From Paragyromitra xinjiangensis (lineage: Eukaryota; Ascomycota; Pezizomycetes; Pezizales; Discinaceae): a stretch of DNA of 64,000 nt. How positions within the stretch are numbered: the stretch's first letter is position 1; each line of letters starts with the position of its first letter. Positions 1 through 11,867 of this stretch are shown here, piece by piece. The DNA lies in NCBI GenBank assembly GCA_038503065.1, contig JBCAMK010000001.1:868001-932000 (forward strand), in the 5' to 3' direction. The notes beneath the pieces were generated by a model. That model worked only from the letters and a program-made list of their open reading frames with translations, had not been told where the DNA came from and did no database searches. A program made the translations under genes and the position numbers.

Positions 1-1340
1 GGCTGCCAGAAACATTCTCTCCGCTTATCCCAGATGGCTTACCATCAACATCACACTGGCGTTCAATGTGTGATTCCGCATCCCTTGTGCCTCCTCCTTG
101 ATCTAGGTTGGCATAAGCCTCCGTCAAGCCCTACCTTGTGTGTAATTCCTCATGACTCCAGTCACCAGTAATACTTTCTTGTCGAGATTTGCTCATAGCC
201 AGTACGCTGCATCCTTGCCCTTAGCTTAACCAACTATATCTCCCGCCATCGATAGAATAGGTTTTAGCCCTAGCCCCTTGCTCACCTATCTTGATTAGAC
301 GCCTCCACGGTCCACCCGGACACACCCCCCCCAATCCAGACAGACAATGATTGGTTAATATTTGGTAGAGAATTCCTGCTTGAGCAGCAAAGAAGCTGGT
401 TGCGACGCTAGAAACTTTCCTATTCCCGTTAGCTGTCCGTGTGGACCGTGAAGGCGTCTACATCGAAAGTGGCGTGGAAGTGATGATTGGCGATGTTGAT
501 ACTCTAACCCTTGCAATTTCTGGAACTGGAGTGAGATATGTAAGCCTAGTTGCCACCTTTTCCCAAGAAAGCAGCCAGAAGGGTAATAGAAATAGATTTT
601 GTGCGGTTTAATCCAGATGAAACAACAGCCTATGAACTTGCACGGCCTGGCCTGCCAAGGCGATGTGAGTAGGACTCGAGTGGCAACGGCTTAATTATGT
701 GTGGTCCATCCGATCGAGAATTGGAACTGGGATAGAATCTTGTTTACTATGTCAGTAGTAAGCAATCAACCGAGATCTGCGCAAAGTATTTCTCGCTCAT
801 GTACTCACCTCCTACCGGCCCGACGGAGTTTACGTTTGACTTCGTTGAGATTTAAATTATAGAACCGTGTATATAGAGTGAGGTGGGAGTAGTTAGGCAC
901 GGAAGAGTCCTCTGTTTAGCCTTACCGTCTCGGCTCCCGCGGATAGCCTGAGACATGCGCGTCACAAAGCATGATGTCTGATAACGGTCAACTGGTCCGT
1001 GCGGGGTTTGGTGACTGATGAGTATAATAATTCTCCAACACAATTAGTTTTTGAGTCAGCCTGCCAGCAGAGTCAAGCTGGGGGCCAAACAGGAATCATT
1101 GAGGAACTTGACTTTGTTCGCAATTCTCGCTTTGAAATCTATTTGTGAATTAATAAAGAGCTAGCCGACATTAACTAGCGGTGACTCTACAATCTGACTC
1201 GACAGGGAAACGAGTTGCACCGCTGCACAGACGATTCAAAACATTTAGGAAGAGCAGTCACTCTGAACAACCTGGGAAAAAAATGCACACAAAGGCAGAG
1301 CATTTGTCAGTCAACAATCGCCCCACCTTCTGTATTCGTC
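1..1340. other. left-edge non-coding stretch
   Basis: No reading frame here looks like a protein and I see no RNA gene. The open frames are short, lack plausible splice partners and resemble no family I recognise. This is probably intergenic DNA plus the distal promoter of the eEF2 gene to its right. Confidence 0.5.
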
Positions 1341-1672
1341 TCTCCCAGCCAATCACGGCCCTTGTTATCCAAATTTAAAACGCAGCCAACCCCTCACCCG
1401 CACAACCCCTCACTTTTCCTTTCTCTTGCCCTCATCCCTTCTTCTTTTTCTCTCCTCTTCTCATCACCGCCTGCTGCTGCTGTTGTTCCACGCTCGATCG
1501 GACGACTTGCTCTGCCAGGTTCTTTACTTGCAAAGCAACAATTCGTATGTATACTTCTATCAATTGATATATTTATCTTATAGCTAATAAAGATACTAAA
1601 GACGAGAAGATCTTTCTCCCTTTCTACCAGAAAAAAGTTATTCACCAGGATTTTTAGAAAAAATCCGTCAAG
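1341..1672 (+). promoter_or_regulatory. eEF2 proximal promoter and leader
   Basis: A CCAAT box lies at 1349-1353. It is followed by a long pyrimidine tract (about 1407-1468, almost all C and T), the pattern often found just upstream of strongly expressed fungal genes. A possible short 5'-UTR intron runs from GTATGT at 1545 to TATAG at 1583 (39 nt). It is only a sequence match and no transcript supports it. The sequence before the start codon (GTCAAGATGG) is a reasonable context for the ATG at 1673. Confidence 0.5.
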
Positions 1673-4602
1673 ATGGTTAAGTGAGTTTTTCTGCCCTTTC
1701 CTACGTTTTCTTCCTTCATCCTCGTGGGATGAGGTGCTATTATCATAGAACTTCAAGGCTAACTGTTATTGTTTGTAATTTTTTAGTTTCACTGTCGACC
1801 AGATCCGTGGCTTGATGGACAAGGTTACGAACGTTCGTAACATGTCTGTCATTGCTCACGGTAAGACCTACAGAATTCTTTTCTTCAATTCTTTTACATG
1901 GACTAACTAATGATTTATTTGCAGTCGATCACGGAAAATCTACCTTGACCGACTCTCTCGTTCAGCGAGCTGGTATTATTTCTGCCGCTAAGGCGGGTGA
2001 GCAACGTTTCACCGACACTCGTCAGGACGAGCAGGACCGGTGTATCACCATCAAGTCCACTGCCATCTCCTTGTACGCTGAGCTGAAGGATGAGGATGTC
2101 AAGGATATCACACAGAAGACTGAGGGCAACAACTTCTTGATCAACTTGATTGACTCCCCCGGTCACGTTGATTTCTCTTCCGAAGTTACTGCTGCTCTCC
2201 GTGTCACCGATGGTGCTCTTGTCGTCGTCGATTGCGTCGAAGGTGTTTGCGTTCAGACCGAGACTGTCCTCCGTCAGGCTCTTGCCGAGCGTATCAAGCC
2301 TGTCTGTATCATCAACAAGGTCGATCGTGCTTTGTTGGAACTTCAGGTTGAAAAGGAGGATTTGTACCAGTCCTTCTCTCGTACTGTTGAGTCCGTAAAC
2401 GTCATCATTGCCACCTATTTCGACAAAACCCTTGGTGATGTCCAGGTTTACCCGTACAAGGGAACTGTTGCTTTCGGTTCTGGTCTTCACGGATGGGCCT
2501 TCACTGTCCGTCAATTCGCTGGACGTTATGCCAAGAAATTCGGTGTTGACAGGACCAAGATGATGGAGCGTCTTTGGGTATGTCTTAATTTTGGCGAGGA
2601 ATTTTCCAGTCATCTGCTGACCAAATAATCTAGGGCGACAACTTCTTCAACCCCAAGACCAAGAAGTGGACTAAGGTTCAGTCGTACGAGGGAAAGTCTC
2701 TGGAGCGTGCTTTCAACCAGTTCATCTTGGATCCCATCTTCAAGATTTTCTCAGCCGTCATGAACTTCAAGAAGGACGAGATTCCGGTCTTGCTTGAGAA
2801 GCTTGAAATTACCCTTAAGGCCGAGGAGAGGGATCTCGAAGGAAAGGCCCTCCTTAAGATTGTCATGAGGAAGTTCTTGCCTGCTGCTGATGCTCTCATG
2901 GAAATGATCGTCATGCACCTGCCTTCTCCTGTCACTGCCCAGAAGTACCGTGCTGAGACCTTATACGAGGGTCCCCCCGACGATGAGGTCTGCATTGGTA
3001 TCCGCGACTGTGACCCTAAGGCTCCTCTCATGTTGTACGTCTCAAAGATGGTGCCAACCTCTGATAAGGGTCGTTTCTACGCTTTTGGTCGTGTCTTCGC
3101 CGGTACCGTCAAGTCCGGTCTTAAAGTCCGTATCCAGGGACCTAACTACACCCCCGGCAAGAAGGAAGACTTGTTCATCAAGGCTATCCAGCGCACAATT
3201 CTCATGATGGGTCGTTACATCGAGCCTATTGAGGATGTCCCGGCCGGAAACATTGTCGGTTTGGTCGGTGTCGACCAGTTCTTGCTCAAGTCTGGTACTC
3301 TCACGACCTCAGAAACTGCCCACAACTTGAAGGTCATGAAGTTCTCTGTGTCTCCTGTCGTCCAGGTCGCTGTAGAAGTCAAGAACGCCAACGACTTGCC
3401 GAAGTTGGTCGAAGGTTTGAAGAGGTTGTCCAAGTCTGATCCTTGTGTCTTAACCTACATCTCCGAGTCTGGTGAGCACATCGTTGCTGGTGCTGGTGAA
3501 TTGCATTTGGAGATTTGCTTGAAGGTTGGTCCCTAACCCTAGGAGGTGACGTTTGTCAAATTCGTTGATACTAAACTTTTTTATAGGATCTTGAGGAGGA
3601 TCACGCCGGTATCCCATTGAAGATTTCACCACCTGTTGTCTCATACCGTGAGACTGTTGCTGGTGTTTCTAAAATGACCGCACTCTCCAAGTCTCCCAAC
3701 AAGCACAACCGTCTCTATGTTACCGCCGCTCCCCTCGACGATGATGTATCCAAGGATATCGAGTCTGGCAAGATCGGTCCTCGTGACGATTTCAAAGCTC
3801 GTGCTAGAATCCTCGCAGATGAGCATGGCTGGGACGTTACAGATGCCAGGAAGATTTGGTGTTTCGGTCCTGACACCACTGGGTATGATTTACCCCGGAA
3901 TTCTTTGATTAGTATAAAAGCTAACATATGATCCTCCAAAAAGTGCCAACTTGCTCGTCGATCAGACCAAGGCTGTTCAGTACCTGAACGAAATCAAGGA
4001 TTCCGTTGTCTCCGGTTTCCAATGGGCTACCCGCGAGGGTCCTATTGCTGAGGAGCCCATGCGCAGCGTCCGCTTCAACATTCTTGATGTAAGAGCAAAT
4101 ATTCATAGACTTCCCTTGCCACCTTACTAACAAAATACAGGTTACCCTACACGCTGATGCTATCCATCGTGGTGGTGGGCAGATCATTCCTACCGCTCGT
4201 CGTGTCCTCTACGCCGCTACCCTCCTTGCCGACCCTGGTCTTTTGGAGCCTATCTATCTTGTTGAGATCCAGGTGCCCGAGCAGGCCATGGGTGGTATTT
4301 ACGGTGTCCTGACAAGAAGAAGAGGTCACGTCTTCTCTGAGGAGCAGCGCCCTGGCACTCCTCTCTTCAACGTCAAGGCCTACCTACCCGTCAACGAGTC
4401 CTTCGGTTTCACCGCTGATCTCCGCTCTCACACCGGAGGACAGGCCTTCCCTCAGTCCGTGTTCGACCACTGGACCGTCCTTCCTGGTGGTTCAGTCCTC
4501 GACCCTACCTCCAAGCCTGGTCAGATCGTCCAGGATATGAGGAAACGCAAGGGTATCAAGGTAGAGGTTCCTGGTGTCGAGAACTACTACGACAAACTGT
4601 AA
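1673..4602 (+). CDS. EFT1: translation elongation factor 2 (eEF2)
   Basis: Cytosolic GTPase that translocates the ribosome after each peptide bond. My model has seven coding exons: 1673-1680, 1787-1860, 1925-2577, 2634-3524, 3587-3882, 3944-4088 and 4141-4602. Together they are 2529 nt, 842 residues, exactly the usual fungal eEF2 length. The first coding exon is only 8 nt. The G1 loop AHVDHGKST spans the second intron. The G3 motif DSPGHVDF and the NKVD guanine-specificity motif lie in exon 3. The diphthamide loop around DAIHRGGGQ is at the start of exon 7. The C-terminus ends YDKL. All six introns keep the frame, and the last has a clear CTAAC branch site. AATAAA lies about 18 nt after the stop. 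Identity is certain; the symbol follows yeast usage. Confidence 0.97.
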
Positions 4603-5384
4603 ATGATGGCTGGGGAAAAAATAAAACGTGTAATTTGTCCCTCAATCTATTGAGCTCTTTATTTAAAAAAATATCAAAAGCAAGATTCGGAAAGGGTTTC
4701 ACGAGGGTTTCGAGACGAACTGCGATGATGGTATGATTGGCGGGGCTTTTATTTTTATCTTTGGTGTTATCATTTATTTCTTTTTTGTCTCCGGTTTTCA
4801 TTTCATTGGATCTGCATTTTTTTTTCTCTTTTGTCTACTTAAAGGTCCTTGTTATATCAAGATTCCTATCTTTAGGTACGCCCTAAAAACGACAAATAAA
4901 GGCTTTGAGAAGAGGTTTCCTGTGTATCCCCTCGTCTCCTTTAGTTTTGCGGTTGCCACGAGTGACTTCGACATACTTGATTTATATTATAATAGCCAAG
5001 TTAGTTCAGTTCCTATGGAGAAGTAGATTAGATTTTAAGTCGAGTGATCTCCAGTGATTTTTACCTGACTTGCCACCAATTCGCGCACGATCATCCGGTA
5101 TTAACTTGGAGCCCGTTGGCTGTAGATACAAAGTAGGTGGGAGTAACTTCCCCCACTCGTGACATATTACTACATGTATTGCTTCACCAACGGTTCTTTT
5201 TTTGATATCGAGAGTTCGGTTTCGTCACACTCTTCTCCCTTTACTACCAGTAGATGGGTTATTACGTTAAGTTATTTTCCGTTTAGCTCCCCCCTGTCTC
5301 GCTCGACAGTGCGGCAGCATACAGCCGCTTACTCGTGGAAATTAGGTTGTTCATGATGATATTTTGACCGAAGTTTATCAACCA
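4603..5384. other. eEF2 3' region
   Basis: Holds the eEF2 3' UTR (AATAAA near 4620-4625) followed by AT-rich sequence up to the tRNA gene. One TACATGTA octamer lies at 5171-5178. I see no coding signal: the frames that are open on either strand do not look like protein. Confidence 0.5.
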
Positions 5385-5486
5385 GCGCCGTTGGTCCAGG
5401 GGTAGGATAGTTGCCTTCCACCATGATTCGGAAAATCACCCGATCTGAGCTAGCAACTGGGAGGGGTTCGAGTCCCCTACGGCGCA
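5385..5486 (+). tRNA. tRNA-Gly (anticodon UCC), intron-containing
   Basis: A full cloverleaf can be drawn. The acceptor stem GCGCCGT pairs with ACGGCGC (5479-5485), with discriminator A5486. The D stem GTCC pairs with GGAT, the anticodon stem GTTGC (5410-5414) with GCAAC (5453-5457), and the T arm is AGGGG-TTCGAGT-CCCCT. The anticodon TCC is at 5417-5419 after T5416. A 31-nt intron (5421-5451) sits at the canonical position, one base 3' of the anticodon. A run of five T residues follows directly. The anticodon assignment depends on this intron placement, but the stem pairing leaves little alternative. Confidence 0.93.
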
Positions 5487-5496
5487 TTATCTTTTT
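5487..5496 (+). terminator. RNA polymerase III T-run terminator
   Basis: Five consecutive T residues (5492-5496) a few bases after the end of the tRNA-Gly gene, the usual RNA polymerase III stop signal. Confidence 0.8.
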
Positions 5497-5854
5497 GCAT
5501 TTGCTGTTTTATCTCTTCGACAAGTGGTGTCGACAGAGTAATTCAAGGGATTCAGATGTAGCGTTGCCCGAAAACTGAAATAACGCAGGGCATCCCTAGA
5601 AAAAGTGCACCTGCAATCGAAAGCGTGCTTGGGTTTCACATTCTCTTCGGCATCTCGCATCGAAAAAGTGAAATCATTCAGGAAATCCAGGTCGAACAGA
5701 GATTGGGCAAAACAATATTGGCTGTCTTTACAGTAAAAGACAGCGAGATTTCTTGTTATAAACCCCTACACAAAGTCCGTCAGCGAAGTCATGACCATGT
5801 AACACCCCGCTAACCCTCTAACCTAGTATTCCCCAGGTATGCGAAACGCAGCTA

Positions 5855-6008
5855 CAGTAAATCACCCTATAAGAATATGAAATTAGAGCGAACTTATATT
5901 CTTACGAGGCAAACACCCTCGTGGGAAAATACTGGCGCACACAATAACCCCTGCCTAGTCTGGTCGGCATATTCTTATAACCCGAATTCTTATAGGGCGA
6001 TTTTACTG
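5855..6008. mobile_element. 154-bp MITE with Tc1/mariner-like ends
   Basis: The ends are terminal inverted repeats of 22-23 bp beginning CAGTAAA and reaching CCCTATAAGAAT. Left arm 5855-5876 and right arm 5986-6008 differ by one base substitution and one A indel. Both ends are flanked by TA (5853-5854 and 6009-6010), the target duplication typical of Tc1/mariner/pogo-type transposition. The inside is too short to encode a transposase, so this is a non-autonomous miniature element. A third partial copy of the ATTCTTATA motif lies just inside the right arm. The superfamily assignment rests on the TA duplication and the CAGT-type ends only. Confidence 0.8.
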
Positions 6009-9000
6009 TACATAATGTGTTCTAGAGGATTGTTGGGATCAATTCACGCATATTCGGAATCACGTGAAACATAAACAACTAGCGGAAACATTAGTGGCCG
6101 GAAACATCGAAAGCACTTCTGGGATTAAGGGTTTACCAGCCAGATAGAGTCTTTGTACTACCGTAGAGGCTGTTCTTGTTCTACCTATGAATACATGACA
6201 AGGAAGGGCAACCGATAACATGACTAATATTACCACAAACACCTCACCTCCCATAACCTGAAGATCCATACTTTAGGTACATCCACGCCCCAAGTCCTGG
6301 ATACGAACAAGCGAGTAACTTTCGTAGGTATAGCCACACGGCTAAGATGAACCAGCAGCTTGGGGAAGGCTCTACCGCAAAACGAGTCAAAAAGAGGAAG
6401 ACCACATCGTAGCGGTTTCCTGACGACACTCAGGGTTGAACGAATGATTAGTTCATTCATTAAGCACATCCAACACAACACTTAAAAGCGGTATAGGGAA
6501 GAAACTTCCTTGACCCCTTCCTTCTTCGCACCAAAATGCCTGCGGTGGTAGGATGTACAAGATTAAGACTCTACTGACAAAGAAGCAATAACCTAGTATC
6601 ATAAAATCGATAACCCTTTTCTTCTGGAGCTTGAAGATACTAATGTCTCTTCCGTGGGATCAGTTGACTGTTGTTGCGGTGGCATCAATGGCTTGTGGAA
6701 TAGCTAGGGTAGCTAAAAGTAAAAAAAGACGCTAAACATAGCGGTAACGATAAAGACTCGTTAGCAATCATTCTTCAAGGGGGGATAGAAGATTAAACGG
6801 ATGTTCCATAGTTGAGCCAAAAGATCCGACTTTACCGGGCAAAAAACAGCCATAGGGGGTTTGTCCCTAAAGTCTCAAACGTTGTGGGATCTAAAAATCG
6901 CTATTCCTTAGATATCCAAGTCCCGCATAAGACAATCTGGCAAGCCGTTTTAAGCCATAAAGTAGCGATCCCTGAGGGATACCAGCCTAAAAAGTGGCTC
7001 GGCACCTATTAGCAAAGAACCACCTTAAAACAAATAAAAAATGTAGGGAAAATGGCCTCCACCCCGTGACATCTATTTAGTGATATCTTGCAAGGATCGT
7101 GGGTTTACCATGGATAATTAATCAGCTCCTCAAGAGAAAGCCATTCCCAATCTAGCTTGAACTCGGTGATTACGAGGAAATGATTGCTTTGTGACATTTC
7201 CCACTTCGTTCTCCATACGAATATAAAAAATACAGGGAAGTTAGGTGTCTGTGCTTAACATATTCCCGACTAATACCCTTCTCCTAGACCGTCCCTAAAC
7301 CACGTTAAGTGAAGTAAACTCACGCTAGTATTAAAAGAAGGAAAGGATCTTGAGGACATACCTATACATCACGCGGCACACAGAGCAACAAGGTCACATC
7401 CATCATCGAGAAGAAGATTTTACGTAAAGCCAAGAACATAAGGAAGATGGAAGGAGAGCTTACCGGCTAGGAAGTTTAGCGAGGAGAGGGGTAGGATACG
7501 CACTGTTTTAATTTTTAGTCCATCATACTTTTCGTATGACGGAGCGGAAACTATTTGTCCGCGTATGTACAAAGGTAAGTGTTGGATTAAACCCCCAGTG
7601 GCAGGATAAAAATAAGATTGAGATTCGCCGATTTGGTGTAAGATTGACTAAGTTGACTATCGACGAGGTGGATTGGTGCTAAGGGGCCAGAACTTTTTAG
7701 CCGCGTAAGAGAAACATCCCAGATACCTGTTAGTATTACGTCTTGGATATGGGTCGAGACACAGGTAGAAAAGAGTAAAGTAAGGTGTAGTCAAAATACC
7801 TGAGGGGGGGAAGAGAATAGCCGATGTTTGCGACTCCGTAGGCGAGTCAGGATTTTTCTATCTACAAGGGGTCAGTAAACTAAGTTCGTAGCATAACTAA
7901 TGACTGCAATATCTTCTTCTCGATGATGGCAATGATGATTGTGAAATTGATGATAAAAATCAAAGAGAGGATGGCGGTTGCTGGACGAAGATGTAAAGGA
8001 TAAGAAGAGCAGAACGAGAAAGGCCACGGTTTTGAAAAGGCGGAGTGGGTTGTCAGGGCAGTATCCCGCCACGTCAAAAAAAAAAAAGCCTAATATGATC
8101 GCCATAGAATTGACTTTTCCTGCCTCCGTAAGTGGCCAGGCGTAGGCATTCCCCTAGAGTCTTCGGCAGCTCCATTGCCAAGAGCCCATTGGACAAAATC
8201 TAACTCCTTCCTGTACTAGCAACCCTCCATACCGTATCAGTTTGTAGAAAGAATGAAAAGAAAATTGAAAACATAGAGACTTCTGATGCTTATATAATGG
8301 ATTATGACGACAGAGAGCTCTAGTATCGACCCCTATATTCTCTTAACAATAGCAGTGACGCTTCTGCAGAGAGACTTCACTTTCATCTTCACCTCCATTC
8401 TCACACATTCAAGACACAATTTTTTCTTACTTTCTGAGAGACTGTTTCGCAGCTGCCGCCCCCCGCGGCCCTAACATATTTCTAAGGGCGGCCCGAGGGC
8501 GAGTGAGAAATGATGATAGTCAAGCGCGTTCGATACTCACAATCACGCAGTCTTGCCACGAGTCCTTGTGGTTATACCTTATAGAAAACAACCTGAAAAC
8601 CACTCCCTCCGCCACCGAGGCAAATAAAAACGTAGTGCACGTTCACCACCACTTGTCAGTGAATAAGGAACAGACCAATTAAAACAGGCACCATATAGGC
8701 AGATGCCAAGCCTTTTTGTTAGTGGCGATACAACGATTTACACCCTCCAGGAAACAAAACAGTGGAGTGAGGCCAAAAGAGAAGTGAGAATTTTCCAGTC
8801 TACTAATAACACCTCACTGTTCCAGTTTAATGTCTGAAATTTGTATCATGAAATATCACTCGGTGGTATCACAGCGAATTACCGTTTCTCTCGCTTAGCA
8901 CTTCGTTACCCGGCACTCAACGCCTCCCGCCCCAATCAGTGTCCCATGGAAGCTGAGTAAACCAAGCTGAAGCCACACGAAGACCACAGGCCAACCAGGA

Positions 9001-11867
9001 TATCTAAGTCCGTATTAGCTGAACACAACGGACTGTCACACAGAATGTCTAAAATTTCCTTCCCTGGTAAAGCGGCAAAAGGGGGGATTCGAAGCCACCT
9101 TACCTGAGAAAGCAACTCCAACGTCCTGTGTGACCGTCTGCTGTGCTGAATTAATATGGTAATGGCGATACTAGAAGGCAACTTTTGCATTCATCTCAGC
9201 TACGAGTGGATGATAAAGAGTCGGTGAGCAGTCCGTCGATTAGTAATAGAGGGAAGACTTGCTAGAAGGAGAATAGAGACTGGGGCGAAATGAAACGCGG
9301 GAAAATTTGGCTTTCTTGATAATCATCAATATTAATGCGATATATTTTTCACTACTCGGGTCAGGGCTGTGGAAATGGAATGGGTTTTGCAATTCCTCCA
9401 TGGTGATCTCATAGAACGGAAAATCCCGTTGTTCCATCTCCACGCCCCTGACCCGATTACAAGGTGCGGTGTATACCACGGCTACATAGTTGATGCAAGC
9501 CAGTACAAGAAAGCACACAGCGAGTCAAAACAAACGCATAAAAAAAAGCAAAGCAAATCAGGCCATACCACTTACAGGCGATGATATCAAACGACCTTCT
9601 CTATCGGCAATTATTAGAGGGCCTTCAAGCCAAAGAAAGAGAGGAGATACCTAACATCAGCTCTACTAATACATTTTTCCGAAGAAACTATCATTATCCC
9701 ACCCCAACAGCGACGGAATAATAGACGCGCGGATATTATATATACTATAGCGACCAGCCGTTTATGATCTGGGGGAAACGCAAAACGGAACATATCTCAA
9801 ATGCCTCTTCTCGTGTGCATTATGCAGGTATGCAGATTTGGATGCTAGGGTGCCGAATTTGGTAGAACATGCACTAGCAGTTTCTTCAAGTAGGCTACGT
9901 TGCCACCCAATGGTGCGGCGTATCGGTGAACTAAGCCAGCCGTAGCCAACGGCCTGTAGATAGTGAGACTCTAAGGCAGAAATCGTAAGGATACTGATCC
10001 TAAGAAGGGCTCGTCTTCTCTGCTAGCCAGGCAGCAGTCTTCACTAGAATAGATCTAGCAGCCCCCACTTTTCGGGTGAAATTGCATCAAAGCGTCGCCT
10101 AATCGCTCTTCTCCCACTACTATCGCTGGGAGCGCTCTTTTTACCTCACCGCTTCGAAAATATCTTCATTTTTAGGTTAGGGTGTGATTTTGCCATTCTT
10201 TTGAATTTGGTGCCGGTCTTGAAGGGCGGTTCAACAATCACGAATTGTCACTCGAGCATCTGGTGTTACAAGTGGCGTAGTTAAGCACCCGAGGTCCGGG
10301 AAACTGATTGGACAGGTATTTGTTTGAGACTCTGGTAAGAAATACGGAAATTTATCCACAAATGATGTTCCCTATCACGCTATTCGATCCCTCCGCGTGT
10401 TAAGGAAACTCCCCGATTTGCACTTAGTGCCGTGGAATTATCTGCTTTGGGGTTACTGTTTCATGGAGGTGCAGTACTAAGCGGTCCTAACATTTCGGTT
10501 CTCCAGGGGATTGGCTGATATTGATTCACAACTTCTCGCTCGCAGAAAAAACGTGGTTGGAAATTCTTTGTTGTGCAATCAGCAAGGATGTCGGTTTCCA
10601 TTAACATGGTGTTCGCTGCAGGTTAAGGCTTGGCCGTTTGTCACGTGGCGGTAAGGAGGGGCTTAACTTGCACGTTAACTGGATCTAATCCAGAAACTGC
10701 CTACTGACCCCGACCGCTCACAGGGCAACAACGGGCGCAACGCCATATCACAGGCCACAACGCGTGCGAGGGGCGCAAAGCACGGCGCGTATGGAAAACC
10801 GTGTCTGTTGCACATAAACACCGATGGTTGTTGCTATGATGAAGATCACGACGTTAAAAGAAGGATGCACGATACACATCACTTTGCCGGGAGATTCGGG
10901 GAAGCAGATTCAGTTCCTCCTTGCGGGATGATTGTTTCTTTTTTTATTATTATTATTAGTTTGTGGGACGCTGGGCCACACCTAAGGTCTCGTGACTGCG
11001 TGGGAACGTTACGCTTTCGTGGCAGTTGAAGACTTCTTTTTTGGCCATTTCCCCTCCAGCCGCTTTTTTTTCCCCACCGCCGAGAGTTTAGGGATATTTT
11101 CTCGTTTCGAGCGGCGAGCGAAGCGGAGCTCCTAAGCTTGCGAGACCTGTCAAGTTTTAGGAGGGAATGCGCATCCGTTAGTGCCGTAGATTTTCATCGC
11201 ATGCACAGCACAATTTCGAGGGGGGGGCGGGATCTCCAGAGGTTTTGTTTTCCCCGCCCGGTGGTGGTATCTTTCTCCTCTAAATCTCGGTCCCCCAGAG
11301 CCCCAGACATCGGGATCTCGCTTCTCTGCGGTTGGCTGCTGGGGCTGGGCCAAATTTGTTAGCATACCTATCAGTCCGCTTGCTTCCGTGGTCTGCACCA
11401 ATTGAGGAGGTGCAAAACTCGGGGGGATTTTAGTTGACCTGCTTCTTGAAGAGGTTTATTTTTTTTCTCGCGTTGCCCTGCGTAGGGTCAGAGGAGTTAC
11501 AGTACTGCGGCAAGACGCCAGAGATTTCGTGACACCGCGAAGGAAATCGGAGAAAACAAGAAAATAATAAAGACGAAGAACACGAAAATCGCTTTAATTC
11601 GCGTTCGAAGTGAACAACTATCTTATTCTGATCGCGATCGAAGGTTTTATTTTTTTCCATCTGTCGCTGGGACGACGTAAGTTACCTCGACGCCGTGTCA
11701 ACACCGCAACTACTCCTCCTCCTCCGTACACTTCCCCCAAAGAAACCTAGGCCCGCTGCTGCCACACGTATCAACCACTCCCGATAGCCTACTCCACTAC
11801 CCCTCGTCTCTCTCCCGTCCCTCCCACCAACCCCCTCCCACCCCCCCCACCGCTGCTCGGTCCCATC
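6009..11867. other. 5.9-kb gene-poor region
   Basis: No gene can be supported. At 6230-6480 (minus) and 6812-7012 (plus) there are frames of 60-83 codons with protein-like composition but many interruptions. They could be decayed transposon pieces, though I cannot name a family. An inverted repeat lies at 9357-9455. The last ~750 bp (11100-11867) is GC-richer and ends in a C-rich tract. It is probably the promoter and leader of the Whi5/Nrm1-like gene. Confidence 0.45.
9357..9455. repeat. short inverted repeat (22-bp arms)
   Basis: Arms at 9357-9378 and 9434-9455 are reverse complements with three mismatches, both starting CGGGTCAGGG. The 55-bp middle contains a second small hairpin (AACGG/CCGTT). 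I see no convincing flanking duplication, so it may be a worn miniature transposon or simply a stable hairpin. Confidence 0.5.

Noticed and set aside
9060..9170. B-box-like GGCTTCGAATCCCCC on the minus strand, possible tRNA
   Set aside because: The T stem does not pair cleanly and no acceptor, D or anticodon stem could be drawn around it.
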